52,333 nt of DNA from a bacterium (GTDB lineage Bacteria > Patescibacteriota > CPR2 > UBA1875 > JAJYID01). Shown piece by piece: positions 37,609-47,617 of the stretch. The position numbers and the translations under genes are program-made. How positions within the stretch are numbered: the stretch's first letter is position 1; each line of letters opens with the position of its first letter. The stretch covers positions 1 to 52,333 of the forward strand of contig JAJYJC010000004.1 in NCBI GenBank assembly GCA_021796415.1, read 5' to 3'. The notes under the pieces are model-generated. The model was not told where the DNA came from and made no database searches. It saw only the letters and a list, made by a program, of their open reading frames with translations.

Positions 37609-38088
37609 TTATTGTAGCCAAGAATTTTTCTTCACAAACCCCAGCTTTTTCCAGCGCTTTCCAAGTCCCAGATAATCACCGGCGCCAACTGATGCAAGGG
37701 TCAAGAGAACCAAAATATAGACAATGTGTTCGTCAATTAGCGGATTCATTTTGATAGGCAGTGATGCCAGCCATATGAGAAACATCATTATAGATCCCAC
37801 ATATGCAGAGAGCTTTACTCTGAAGCCGAGTATTAAACCGACTCCCACGAAAAGCATTCCCAGCATAAAGAGCCAATCCACAACCACATTACCCGCCAGA
37901 CTGTGAAATGTACCGGCAAAAGGACCTTGCACAGATTTTAGAAACCCTGCCGTTGGCGATACGCCGTTAAGCCAAGCTTTCCCTGACTTAGTCGCATAGC
38001 CCAAGCCAAAAAGCTTATCCAGAAAAGTCCACAGAAATATCCAGCCCATCACGATTCTCGTGAGTCCAAATAAATATTCTTTTTTCAT
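37609..38088 (-). CDS. DoxX/DoxD-like membrane protein
   Basis: 4-TM layout 'LTRIVMGWIFLWTFLDKLFGLGY ... GVGLILGFRVKLSAYVGSIMMFLIWLA'. Confidence 0.75.
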   Translation of the reverse strand: MKKEYLFGLTRIVMGWIFLWTFLDKLFGLGYATKSGKAWLNGVSPTAGFLKSVQGPFAGTFHSLAGNVVVDWLFMLGMLFVGVGLILGFRVKLSAYVGSIMMFLIWLASLPIKMNPLIDEHIVYILVLLTLASVGAGDYLGLGKRWKKLGFVKKNSWLQ

Positions 38089-38207
38089 TTTTTGCCTTCC
38101 TGCCCTCTCCGCCTATTGGCGGATAAACTCCGCTTAGCGAAGGTGGGTCTTTATGATTTTTTTCCCCCTTCATAATACCATAATAATTTTTATTGGCAAA
38201 TCTTTTT

Positions 38208-38239
38208 ACCACTAGCCTAAACCGGTTTAGGCTAGTGGT
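38208..38239. promoter_or_regulatory. Perfect 32-bp palindrome (candidate operator) between the TrpR-like and DoxX-like genes
   Basis: ACCACTAGCCTAAACCGGTTTAGGCTAGTGGT equals its own reverse complement; just upstream of TTGCCA-16-TATTAT on the minus strand. Confidence 0.8.
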
Positions 38240-38246
38240 TCACCCG

Positions 38247-38591
38247 TTAATTAATTCTTACTCCTTTGTATCTTATGGTTCTTGTTCTTTTTCGATACGT
38301 CGTTATTTTCTTCTTAGTTAATTTTGCGCTTTTTTCAAAGCCAAAACCACATTTCAAGCTAAGCCTGCTGATTGCAGTTGCGCTCATACCTGTTGCGATC
38401 TTTATATCAGCATATGTTGACCCTTCGCTGATCATTTTCAAAACCTTGTATCGTCTGGCAATATCGTTAATTTCTCTCGTAGTCAAAACATTGTCAAAAA
38501 TACTTCCAACTTCATCCCTATTTCTGCATTCCACTAATAAATCCATTACATCGGCAATTTCTTTATCATGCCAAATCAATCTTTTATTCAT
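38247..38591 (-). CDS. TrpR/YerC-family HTH regulator
   Basis: 'LLVECRNRDEVGSIFDNVLTTREINDIARRYKVLKMISEGSTYADIKIATGMSATAISRLS'. Confidence 0.9.
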   Translation of the reverse strand: MNKRLIWHDKEIADVMDLLVECRNRDEVGSIFDNVLTTREINDIARRYKVLKMISEGSTYADIKIATGMSATAISRLSLKCGFGFEKSAKLTKKKITTYRKRTRTIRYKGVRIN

Positions 38592-38634
38592 AACACCCTC
38601 CTTCATTATTAGATATTAAATTAAATCAACCAAT

Positions 38635-38660
38635 ACTAGTCTAAACCGGTTTAGACCAGT
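38635..38660. promoter_or_regulatory. 26-bp near-perfect palindrome (candidate operator) upstream of the TrpR-like gene
   Basis: ACTAGTCTAAACCGGTTTAGACCAGT; one mismatched pair; same core as 38208-38239. Confidence 0.8.
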
Positions 38661-38700
38661 GAAACAAGTAGACAGAATTTGTGGCTTAAATTTATTCAGT

Positions 38701-38734
38701 ATAAAGAGAGACTCGGGTTCGAGTCTCTCTTTAT
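38701..38734 (-). terminator. Terminator of the str/rpsJ operon
   Basis: ATAAAGAGAGACTCG ggtt CGAGTCTCTCTTTAT, 15-bp perfect stem 23 nt after the rpsJ stop. Confidence 0.8.
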
Positions 38735-38757
38735 TACCGTATTGCCGTAAATCGGTT

Positions 38758-39078
38758 CTACATTTTGATTTCGATATTCACGCAAGATGGCAGCGAGAGA
38801 TCCATCAAGGTATCTATGGTCTTTGGTGTCGGCTCAGTAATGTCAATTAGCCTTTTATGAGTTCTCATCTCAAACTGTTCTCTGGAGTTTTTGTCAATGT
38901 TTGAGGCTCGAATCACGGTGGTTGACTTTCGCTCGGTCGGAAGAGGAATCGGTCCCTGGACCACTGCCCCGCTTCTCTCGGCCGTCTCCATAATCTGCTT
39001 AGCCGACTGATCAATTAATTTATGATCATATGACTTTAGCTTGATGCGAATTCTCTGCTTTGTTTTTTCTTCTGCCAT
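38758..39078 (-). CDS. rpsJ: Ribosomal protein S10
   Basis: '[49 protein letters not shown]'. Confidence 0.98.
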   Translation of the reverse strand: MAEEKTKQRIRIKLKSYDHKLIDQSAKQIMETAERSGAVVQGPIPLPTERKSTTVIRASNIDKNSREQFEMRTHKRLIDITEPTPKTIDTLMDLSLPSCVNIEIKM

Positions 39079-39103
39079 TTGTTAATGTGCTTTTTCTTTA
39101 TTA

Positions 39104-40285
39104 TTATTTTGTAATCTTTGTTACAACACCAGCTCCAACTGTTCGGCCGCCTTCACGGATGGCAAATCTTAGACCATCTTCCAATGCGATTGGCTGGATA
39201 AGTTTGACGTTCATGTTAATTTCGTCGCCCGGCATAACCATTTCTACTTTTTCCGGAAGGATAACTTCACCGGTTACATCAGTTGTTCGGATGTAGAACT
39301 GAGGTTTGTAACCCTTGAAGAATGGGGTATGTCTGCCGCCTTCTTCTTTGGTAAGAATGTATGCTGAAGCTTCAAACTCGGTGTGAGGTGTAATAGTTCC
39401 CGGTTTTGCAAGGACTTGCCCTCTTTCGATACCGGTCTTTTCAATCCCTCGAAGAAGAAGTCCTGCATTGTCACCGGCCTGTCCTGAATCAAGTGATTTT
39501 TTGAACATTTCGATACCGGTAACGGTTGTTTTCTTGGTTGGTTTGATACCAACGATATCTACCTCGTCACCAACTTTTACAGAACCTCTCTCGATTCTTC
39601 CGGTTGCAACAGTTCCTCTGCCTTTGATGGAGAAGACGTCTTCTACCGGCATCAAGAATGGCTTGTCAATGTCTCTCTTTGGCTCGGGAATATATGAGTC
39701 AAGCGCGTCCATAAGATCCATGATCGCCTTTTCGTTGTCTGCGTCGCCTTCAAGAGCCTTCAAAGCTGAGCCTCGGACAATAGGAATATCTTTTCCCGGG
39801 AATTCGTACTTGGTCAGAAGTTCTCTGATTTCTTCCTCAACCAAGTCAAGCATCTCAGGATCGTCTACTTGGTCAACTTTGTTCATGAATACAACGATGT
39901 AAGGCACGCCAACCTGGCGAGCAAGCAAGATGTGCTCTCTGGTCTGAGGCATCGGTCCGTCAGCGGCTGAAACCACCAAAATAGCTCCGTCCATCTGCGC
40001 GGCGCCGGTGATCATGTTTTTTACATAATCAGCATGTCCCGGACAATCAACGTGGGCATAGTGCCTTTTATCTGTTTCATACTCAACATGAGCGGTAGCA
40101 ATAGTAATGCCCCTCTCTCTTTCTTCCGGAGCATTGTCGATCTGGTCAAACTTCTTTACTTCAGCTTTGCCTTGCTTGCCAAGTACTGCCAAAATAGCCG
40201 CGGTCAAAGTAGTCTTACCGTGGTCAACATGTCCGATGGTACCGACATTGATATGCGGTTTTGTTCTTTCGAATTTTTCTGCCAT
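39104..40285 (-). CDS. tuf: Elongation factor Tu
   Basis: '[31 protein letters not shown]'. Confidence 0.99.
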   Translation of the reverse strand: MAEKFERTKPHINVGTIGHVDHGKTTLTAAILAVLGKQGKAEVKKFDQIDNAPEERERGITIATAHVEYETDKRHYAHVDCPGHADYVKNMITGAAQMDGAILVVSAADGPMPQTREHILLARQVGVPYIVVFMNKVDQVDDPEMLDLVEEEIRELLTKYEFPGKDIPIVRGSALKALEGDADNEKAIMDLMDALDSYIPEPKRDIDKPFLMPVEDVFSIKGRGTVATGRIERGSVKVGDEVDIVGIKPTKKTTVTGIEMFKKSLDSGQAGDNAGLLLRGIEKTGIERGQVLAKPGTITPHTEFEASAYILTKEEGGRHTPFFKGYKPQFYIRTTDVTGEVILPEKVEMVMPGDEINMNVKLIQPIALEDGLRFAIREGGRTVGAGVVTKITK

Positions 40286-40463
40286 AACTTTCTCCTTGTA
40301 AATCCTTCGAGGTTTTATACGAAGAAGGACCTTTAGATTTAATTAGTTTATTATTTTTAGTCAAGTTACCGGTTTATTTTACCTTAAATTTGTTTTATTT
40401 GCAACATCTTTTGAATTTGGTTATTGGGAATTAAGCAGCCTATTTGCCTAATTACCCACTCGC

Positions 40464-42545
40464 CTATTCCCCTGACTTTCCTCGCTTTGACTTGATTTCT
40501 TCGGCCACATTGCCGGGAACTTCTTCGTAGTGGTCAAACTCCATGGAATATGCTGCTCTGCCTTGAGACATTGAGCGAAGCGTTGTGGCATAACCAAACA
40601 TTTCGGCAAGCGGCACATGGGAATCAATAATTTTGGATCCGAACTTATCCTCCATCTTCTGGATTCTTCCGCGTTTTGAGTTGATATCACCCATGACATC
40701 CCCCATGAACTCTTCCGGAGTCGTGACTTCAACGCGCATAATCGGCTCAAGGATGATCGGATTGCCTTTTTTGACACCGTCCTGAAGCGCCATAGAACCG
40801 GCGATTTTAAATGCCATTTCAGACGAATCAACCTCATGGAATGACCCGTCATAAAGAGTTGCCCGGATGTCCACCACGGGGTAACCTGCGACAACGCCAT
40901 TTGCCATTGCTTCCTTGATGCCGTTCTCGACCGGATTGATATATTCCTTCGGGATAGCGCCGCCAACGATTTTGTTTACAAATTCAAAACCTGCGCCTGA
41001 TTCAAGCGGCTCTAGCTCAAGCAAAGCGTGGCCATATTGGCCGCGGCCGCCGGATTGGCGAATGAATTTTCCTTCCGCTTTTGAAGGCGACTTAATAGTT
41101 TCGCGATAAGCCACCTGCGGTCGGCCGACATTTGCCTCAACCTTAAACTCTCTTTTCATTCTGTCTACAATAATTTCAAGGTGAAGCTCTCCCATACCTT
41201 CGATAAGGGTCTGGCCGGTTTCTTCATTTGTTTTAACCCTGAAAGTTGGGTCCTCTTCGGCAAGCCTTTGTATAGCCATGGCCATTTTTTCCTGGTCTGC
41301 TTTCGTTTTTGGTTCGATAGCAACCTGGATGACCGGCTCCGGGAAAGTAATTTTTTCGAGCACTACCGGTTTTGCCACGTCGCAAATAGTATCTCCCGTG
41401 GTTGTGCCTTTTAAACCAACTGCTGCCGCAATTTCACCGGCATAGACTTCCTTCACTTCTTCCCGGGAATTTGCGTGCATTTTCAAGATTCTGCCGATTC
41501 TTTCCTTTGAGTTTGTTGTGGCATTTAGAACATAACTTCCACTGGAAAGCTTGCCTCTGTAGACTCTAAAGAACGCCAGCTTTCCGACGAAAGGATCTGT
41601 TGCAATTTTAAATACCAGCCCCGCTAACGGCCCGTCGTCAGTTGATTTCACCTCTACCTCTTCACCAGTCTTTGGGTCTTCGCCTTTTGCCTGAGGCACT
41701 TCCATGGGATTTGGCAGATAATCGACAACTGCGTCCATGATGGTTTCGACCACCACGCCTCGGCCGTCGCCGCCAAGCACGGGATAGAAGTTTGCGCCAA
41801 GTACGCTTTTTCGGATTGCCGACTTAAACTCTGCTTCTGTAATCTCCTCGCCGCCAAGGTATTTCTCCATCAAAGCATCATCTATCTCAACTACCTTTTC
41901 CAGCAGTTTCTCTCTGTATTCTTCGGCCTTGGCTTTCATATCTTCCGGGACTTCGCCCTCTTTCAAGGTTTTGTCTGTGTAATCTTCATAGGTGTAGGCT
42001 TTCATGGAAACCAAGTCCACCGCTCCTTTTATGCCTTGCTCAAATCCAATCGGAAGTTGAAGCGCGTAAGCGTTTTTGTTAAGCCTCTGGTGAATTGATT
42101 CTAAACTCTTATAAAAATCGCCGCCTGTTTGATTGATCTTGTTTATAAAGCAAATTCTTGGGACATTATATTTATCTGCTTGCCTCCAAACTGTTTCTGA
42201 CTGAGGCTCAACGCCCATTTTCCCGTCAAATACAACAACCGCGCCGTCTAGAACGCGAAGGGATCTCTCCACTTCAACCGTAAAGTCAACATGGCCCGGA
42301 GTGTCGATAATGTTTATGTTGTGATCTTTCCAAAAGCATGTGGTAGCGGCAGAAGTGATGGTGATGCCTCGCTCTTTCTCCTGCTCCATCCAGTCCATAG
42401 TCGCTTCACCTTCGTGAACTTCGCCAATTTTGTGTGTTCTGCCGGTAATATACAAAATACCCTCGGTGACGGTTGTTTTGCCGGCATCAATGTGGGCAAT
42501 AATTCCAATATTTCTCATCTTTTCCAAACTGTATTTTCTGGGCAT
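40464..42545 (-). CDS. fusA: Elongation factor G
   Basis: '[26 protein letters not shown]', full length 693 aa. Confidence 0.99.
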   Translation of the reverse strand: MPRKYSLEKMRNIGIIAHIDAGKTTVTEGILYITGRTHKIGEVHEGEATMDWMEQEKERGITITSAATTCFWKDHNINIIDTPGHVDFTVEVERSLRVLDGAVVVFDGKMGVEPQSETVWRQADKYNVPRICFINKINQTGGDFYKSLESIHQRLNKNAYALQLPIGFEQGIKGAVDLVSMKAYTYEDYTDKTLKEGEVPEDMKAKAEEYREKLLEKVVEIDDALMEKYLGGEEITEAEFKSAIRKSVLGANFYPVLGGDGRGVVVETIMDAVVDYLPNPMEVPQAKGEDPKTGEEVEVKSTDDGPLAGLVFKIATDPFVGKLAFFRVYRGKLSSGSYVLNATTNSKERIGRILKMHANSREEVKEVYAGEIAAAVGLKGTTTGDTICDVAKPVVLEKITFPEPVIQVAIEPKTKADQEKMAMAIQRLAEEDPTFRVKTNEETGQTLIEGMGELHLEIIVDRMKREFKVEANVGRPQVAYRETIKSPSKAEGKFIRQSGGRGQYGHALLELEPLESGAGFEFVNKIVGGAIPKEYINPVENGIKEAMANGVVAGYPVVDIRATLYDGSFHEVDSSEMAFKIAGSMALQDGVKKGNPIILEPIMRVEVTTPEEFMGDVMGDINSKRGRIQKMEDKFGSKIIDSHVPLAEMFGYATTLRSMSQGRAAYSMEFDHYEEVPGNVAEEIKSKRGKSGE

Positions 42546-42548
42546 TTT

Positions 42549-42642
42549 TCTCCTTGGTTAATAGGTTGATGGGTTGATGGGTGAGTCGGCAAGTGAGATT
42601 TTTTTATCAACCCAATCACCTACTGACCCATTGACCCATTTA
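42549..42642 (-). repeat. Intergenic repeat family B at rpsG-fusA
   Basis: ctccttggttaataggttgatgggttgatggg...caacccaatcacctactgacccattgacccattt. Confidence 0.75.
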
Positions 42643-43116
42643 GTATCTTGCAAAGTGCGCAAAAGCTTTGTTTGCTTCTGCCATTTTGTGAGTGTCTTCT
42701 TTCTTTTTAATTGCCGTCCCGGTATTGTTATACGCATCCATTATTTCTTCTGCCAAACAAATGTCAAACGGCTTGCCCTTTCTGTTTCTCGCGGCATCTC
42801 GAATCCATGTAAATGCATAATGAACTTTTCGACCTGCCTTAACTTCAATAGGCACTTGGTAAGTGGCGCCGCCGATCCTTCTGGATTTGATCTGAACTTG
42901 CGGAGAAACATTTTTTACCGCCGTTTCGAAAACTTCCAAAGGGTCGGTTTTCATCTGCTCCTGGATTTTATCCATTGCACCATAAACAAGCTTTCTGGCA
43001 ACAGACTTCTTGCCATGAAGCATGATTTTGTTCATAAATTGGGCTAGCAAAACACTGTTGTATCTTGAATCTGGCTCAATAACTTTTCTCTCGACTTTTC
43101 TGGGATCTCTTGGCAT
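42640..43116 (-). CDS. rpsG: Ribosomal protein S7
   Basis: 'MPRDPRKVERKVIEPDSRYNSVLLAQFMNKIMLHGKKSVARKLVYGAMD'. Confidence 0.98.
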   Translation of the reverse strand: MPRDPRKVERKVIEPDSRYNSVLLAQFMNKIMLHGKKSVARKLVYGAMDKIQEQMKTDPLEVFETAVKNVSPQVQIKSRRIGGATYQVPIEVKAGRKVHYAFTWIRDAARNRKGKPFDICLAEEIMDAYNNTGTAIKKKEDTHKMAEANKAFAHFARY

Positions 43117-43246
43117 GCGTCGCTATGCTCCTTTCCTACTAATTACTAATCTTAAACGAATCTACAAATATTACTTATTTCTCACGAATCTATTTGTGCT
43201 AATTTGTAACATATGTAGATTCGTCTAGGATTTGTAATCCGTTATC
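43117..43246 (-). repeat. Dispersed intergenic repeat family A, copy 4 (rpsL-rpsG spacer)
   Basis: Near-identical over about 130 nt to copies 1-3, in a different operon. Confidence 0.9.
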
Positions 43247-43652
43247 AAGCTTTCTTTGCTCCGTATTTACTTCTTCCTTGTTTTCTGTTTTGCACACCGG
43301 CGGTGTCTAGGGCACCCCGAACGATGTGATACCTGACGCCCGGCAAATCCTTTACTCTTCCGCCTCGAATCATAACCACGCTATGCTCTTGCAGATTATG
43401 GCCGATACCCGGAATGTATGCTGTAACTTCCATACCGTTTGTAAGCCTTACTCTGGCAATTTTTCGAAGAGCTGAGTTTGGCTTTCTTGGAGTGGTAGTT
43501 GAAACCTTTACGCAAACCCCTCTTTTTTGAGGAGAGTTTACCTTAACTGTCTTCGATTTTAAGGCATTATAAGACCTGGTCAGGGCAACAGCCTTTGACT
43601 TTTTGGTTTTCTTGCTTCTTGGTTTTCTGACTAACTGGTTGATTGTTGGCAC
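43245..43652 (-). CDS. rpsL: Ribosomal protein S12
   Basis: '[12 protein letters not shown]', '[42 protein letters not shown]'. Confidence 0.99.
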   Translation of the reverse strand: MPTINQLVRKPRSKKTKKSKAVALTRSYNALKSKTVKVNSPQKRGVCVKVSTTTPRKPNSALRKIARVRLTNGMEVTAYIPGIGHNLQEHSVVMIRGGRVKDLPGVRYHIVRGALDTAGVQNRKQGRSKYGAKKA

Positions 43653-43687
43653 AGTGTCCTTTTCTGGTTAAATGAATTAACCTGTTT

Positions 43688-43716
43688 ATTTTAGCACTTT
43701 TTGAAGTTAATTTCAA
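43688..43716 (-). promoter_or_regulatory. Sigma70-type promoter for rpsL-rpsG-fusA-tuf-rpsJ
   Basis: Minus strand TTGAAA - 17 nt - TAAAAT. Confidence 0.7.
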
Positions 43717-43818
43717 TATTTTTGCTTTGAATTCTTTAATGACTAATAACTAATATCTAATCAATGACTAATTTTTTAATTTATAATTGGGATTTCAATA
43801 GAAATTAGAAATTTTGAA

Positions 43819-46800
43819 TTAGTTATTCATATTAAATCCCGTACCGACCGGTACAAGCTTTCCGATAATAACGTTTTCTTTAAGTCCGCGCAGGTTGTCG
43901 ACTTTTCCTTTTGTTGAGGCATCTATCAGGATCCTGTTTGTTTCCATAAATGACGCTGCGGAAAGGAAGCTGTCTGTCGAGAGAGACACCTTGGTAATGG
44001 AAAGAAGCAGATTGGTTCCGGTTGCCTGCTTGCCGCCCGCCTTCTTTACTCTATCATTTTCTTCCATGAAACTTGTTCTTGAGACTATGTTTCCAGAAAC
44101 AAACATCGTGTCACCAGGCTCGTCAATCTTGAGCCGGGAAAACATCTGGCGAATAATCACCTCGATATGCTTATCGTTGATTGTCTGTCCCTGCGAAGCA
44201 TAGATCTGCTGAACCTCGGTAGTAATGTATCTCTGAACAGCGTTTTCGCCGAGAAGATTTAGGGCATCTTGTAAATTCCATGAACCTTCAGTGACCTGTT
44301 GGCCAAGAGTTACTTCCTCACCATCTTTAACCAGCACGCCGACATTGTTTGCCACGGTATACTCTTTGATGTCGGCTTCTTTTACAACAGTTAGTTTTGA
44401 TTTATCTTTTGAGATCTTTACGATGCCATTATTTACTGCTTTTATCGCCTTTCCTTTGGAATTCTTAGCCAAGACATCTTTTGCTTCAACGGCTTGATTG
44501 TTCTTGACCAATATCTCGTTGCCTTTCATATCGTATTCATCTTTGTCAACCACCATGGAGGCAATTCTTATAACTTTATGTTTGCCTTGATTTTCAATAG
44601 CTACCCGTCCGGCAATTTCGGCAAGTATTGCCTGTCCTTTCGGCGGTCTTGCTTCAAAAATTTCCTCAACTCTCGGCAAACCTTGGGTTATGTCAACACC
44701 GGATACACCGCCAGCCTGGAAGGTTCTCATGGTTAGCTGCGTGCCCGGCTCGCCAATACTTTGAGCAGCGATAATGCCGATAGCTTCACCGAGTGCGATT
44801 AAACCGCCTCGCGCCAAGTCTGCCCCGTAACATTTCTGGCATATGCCCCATCTGACCTTGCAAGTTAGGACGGATCTTATTTTTAGCTCATCTATTCCGG
44901 CTTCCTCAATCTTTCCGTAATCTTCTTCTGTCACCATGACGCCCTTCTTGACGATTACTTCCCCGGTTTTTTTGTTGACAGCGTTTTCTGCCAAAACTCT
45001 GCCGATAATTCGAGCTGAGAAGTCCTCTCCTATCTGCTGGCTTTCTTCTCTGGAAATAATCATTCCTTCCGTGTCTTTACAATCTTTTTCGGTGACAATG
45101 ACATCCTGGGAAACATCGACCAATCTTCTAGTTAAGTACCCCGCATCAGCGGTTTTGATGGCCGTATCCGACAAACCTTTTCTGGCCCCATGAGTGGAGA
45201 TGAAATATTCAAGCGCTGAGAAACCTTCTTTGTAGTTTGATTTAATGGGAAGTTCAATGGTTCGGCCGGTCGCATTTACCACATTTCCTTTCATACCGCC
45301 CAGCTGTGTCAACTGTCCGATGTCACCTCTGGCGCCCGAATCCATCATGATAAACACAGGGCTCATCCTATTCATCTCATTCATCATATCCTTCTGGATA
45401 GCACCTTTTGTCTTATCCCAAAGCTCAAGATTCCTTCGATACTTCTCATCCTCTGTAATCAAACCCTGGCTTGCCATGGCATGCAGCTTGTCCACCCGCT
45501 CTTCTGCTTCTTTGATGACATTTTCTTTGGTTGTCGGAATATGAATGTCGTCCATGGAGAACGAAATGCCGGAAAGGGTTGAGTATTTGAAGCCCAAGTC
45601 TTTAATATTATTTACAAATTTAGCTGTTTCTTCCTGACCGAATCTATCAAAGACAGATTTAATAATCTTTGCCATTTTCTTCTTGGTCAGAACTTCTTCT
45701 ACAAACGGCGTTCCTTTTGGCATAATCGCATTGAACTCAAGCCTTCCGATTGTCGTATCATAGACCTTGCCGTTTATCTTGACTTTAATTTTTGCAAGCA
45801 GATCAACATCGCCGTTTTGGTATGCCAGCATCGCTTCATCGTTGTCTGCAAATATCTTGCCTTCTCCCTTTGCTCCTTCACGGACAGAGGTCAAGAAGTA
45901 ACAGCCTAAAACCATGTCTTGGGAAGGATTCATTACCGGCTCGCCCGCCGCAGGCTTTAGAATGTTTCGAGTTGAAAGCATTATCTCCCTGGCTTCGGTT
46001 TGCGCTTTTTCTGAAAGCGGCACGTGGACAGCCATCTGGTCTCCGTCAAAGTCCGCGTTAAATGCTGTACAAACCAGCGGATGAATCTGAATGGCTTTAC
46101 CTTCTATTAAAACAGGTTGAAATGCCTGGATGCCAAGCCTATGAAGGGTCGGCGCGCGATTTAAAAGGACATATTTGTTCTTAATAATTTCATCCAGCGC
46201 ATCCCACACTTCCGATGTGCCCATTTCAATCATTTTTGAAGCATTTTTTATGTTATGGGCAAATCCATTGATTATAAGCTTGGAAATGACAAACGGCTTG
46301 AAAAGCTCAAGCGCCATCATTTTCGGCAGGCCGCACTGATGAAGCTTTAACTCCGGTCCGACAACGATCACGCTTCGGCCGGAATAGTCTACACGCTTAC
46401 CCAAAAGGTTTTGCCTGAATCGGCCATGTTTGCCTTTTAGCATGTCGGCGAGAGACCTTAACTTCTTCTTCTGTCCCGCGCCCTGCGTAACTTTTTCCCT
46501 CTTAGAGCTTGAATCGATCAAGGCATCTACGGCTTCTTGAAGCATTCTTTTTTCATTTCGGCAAATAACGCCGGGGGCATCCATCGCGAGTAACTTCTTC
46601 AAACGATTGTTTCTGTTTATAACCCTTCTGTATAGATCATTTAAATCACTTGCGGCAAATCGCCCGCCGTCAAGCTGCACCATCGGACGAAGATCGGGCG
46701 GTATGACGGGCAAATTGGTAAATATCATCCACTCAGGCCTGAGTCCGGCAAGTTTAAATCCCTCAGCCCACTTTAGTCTCTTTAGGGCTTTTTTGCGTTT

Positions 46801-47562
46801 TTGGCCATGCGAAGAATCAACTTCAGCCTTGAGCTCTTTTACAAGGCCTTCGACGTCTATTTTTTTGAGGAGCTCTAAAACCGCCTCGGCACCGATACCG
46901 GCTTTAAACAGCCTGCCGTATTTCATGGAATATTCCCTGTACTTCATTTCAGAAAGAACTGTTTTCTCCTTGAGCTCTTCCATTTCTTTCTTGGCGGCAT
47001 TGCGTGAATTCTCTAAATCTTCAATCTCCTTCTGTGCCTTTTGAGCGTCTTTCTCATTTGAAGTAATTACCTTTTTCTTCTCCTTGAATTCATCTTCAAG
47101 GGATGCAAGCATCTCTTTCTTGGCATTCTCATCGATTTCCGTGACAACATAATTTGCAAAGTAAACCACTCTTTCAAGTTCCTTGACGCCCATTTCAAGG
47201 AGAAGTCCGATTGAGCTCGGAATGCCTTTCAAAAACCAAATGTGAGTTACCGGAACAGCAAGCTTGATGTGGCCCATTCTCTCTCTTCGAACCAGACTTC
47301 TGGTAACTTCCACGCCGCACTTGTCACAGATGATGCCTTTGTAGCGGATCTTCTTGTATTTGCCGCAGTAGCACTCCCAGTCTTTTGTCGGACCGAAAAT
47401 CTTCTCGCAAAACAAACCGTCTTTTTCCGGTTTTTGAGTCCGATAGTTAATGGTTTCCGGCTTAGTAACTTCACCATGAGACCATTTCATAACCTGCTCC
47501 GGTGAAGCTATGGAGATTTTCACCGCGTTAAATGTTTGTTTCTTTTCCTCTGTCTTTTGCAT
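43819..47562 (-). CDS. rpoC: RNA polymerase beta' subunit
   Basis: Zn site '[19 protein letters not shown]', catalytic '[12 protein letters not shown]'. Confidence 0.99.
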   Translation of the reverse strand: MQKTEEKKQTFNAVKISIASPEQVMKWSHGEVTKPETINYRTQKPEKDGLFCEKIFGPTKDWECYCGKYKKIRYKGIICDKCGVEVTRSLVRRERMGHIKLAVPVTHIWFLKGIPSSIGLLLEMGVKELERVVYFANYVVTEIDENAKKEMLASLEDEFKEKKKVITSNEKDAQKAQKEIEDLENSRNAAKKEMEELKEKTVLSEMKYREYSMKYGRLFKAGIGAEAVLELLKKIDVEGLVKELKAEVDSSHGQKRKKALKRLKWAEGFKLAGLRPEWMIFTNLPVIPPDLRPMVQLDGGRFAASDLNDLYRRVINRNNRLKKLLAMDAPGVICRNEKRMLQEAVDALIDSSSKREKVTQGAGQKKKLRSLADMLKGKHGRFRQNLLGKRVDYSGRSVIVVGPELKLHQCGLPKMMALELFKPFVISKLIINGFAHNIKNASKMIEMGTSEVWDALDEIIKNKYVLLNRAPTLHRLGIQAFQPVLIEGKAIQIHPLVCTAFNADFDGDQMAVHVPLSEKAQTEAREIMLSTRNILKPAAGEPVMNPSQDMVLGCYFLTSVREGAKGEGKIFADNDEAMLAYQNGDVDLLAKIKVKINGKVYDTTIGRLEFNAIMPKGTPFVEEVLTKKKMAKIIKSVFDRFGQEETAKFVNNIKDLGFKYSTLSGISFSMDDIHIPTTKENVIKEAEERVDKLHAMASQGLITEDEKYRRNLELWDKTKGAIQKDMMNEMNRMSPVFIMMDSGARGDIGQLTQLGGMKGNVVNATGRTIELPIKSNYKEGFSALEYFISTHGARKGLSDTAIKTADAGYLTRRLVDVSQDVIVTEKDCKDTEGMIISREESQQIGEDFSARIIGRVLAENAVNKKTGEVIVKKGVMVTEEDYGKIEEAGIDELKIRSVLTCKVRWGICQKCYGADLARGGLIALGEAIGIIAAQSIGEPGTQLTMRTFQAGGVSGVDITQGLPRVEEIFEARPPKGQAILAEIAGRVAIENQGKHKVIRIASMVVDKDEYDMKGNEILVKNNQAVEAKDVLAKNSKGKAIKAVNNGIVKISKDKSKLTVVKEADIKEYTVANNVGVLVKDGEEVTLGQQVTEGSWNLQDALNLLGENAVQRYITTEVQQIYASQGQTINDKHIEVIIRQMFSRLKIDEPGDTMFVSGNIVSRTSFMEENDRVKKAGGKQATGTNLLLSITKVSLSTDSFLSAASFMETNRILIDASTKGKVDNLRGLKENVIIGKLVPVGTGFNMNN

Positions 47563-47617
47563 ATTTGTTCCCTTAAAAACTTAGCAACTTACGAACTTAG
47601 TAACTTAAAAACTAACC

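Noticed and set aside
38015-38212. 65-aa ORF (MVKRFANKNYYGIMKGEK...)
   Set aside because: Runs through an intergenic dispersed repeat and overlaps the doxX start out of frame; no recognisable family.
38208-38239. Palindrome after the TrpR-like gene as a Rho-independent terminator
   Set aside because: On the minus strand the stem is followed by AAAAAGATTTG, not a U-tract; a near-identical palindrome lies upstream of the same gene, so an operator is more likely.
40448-40966. 172-aa minus-strand ORF inside fusA, plus many plus-strand ORFs antisense to rpoB/rpoC/tuf
   Set aside because: Alternative-frame ORFs over strongly conserved genes; none has a recognisable domain.
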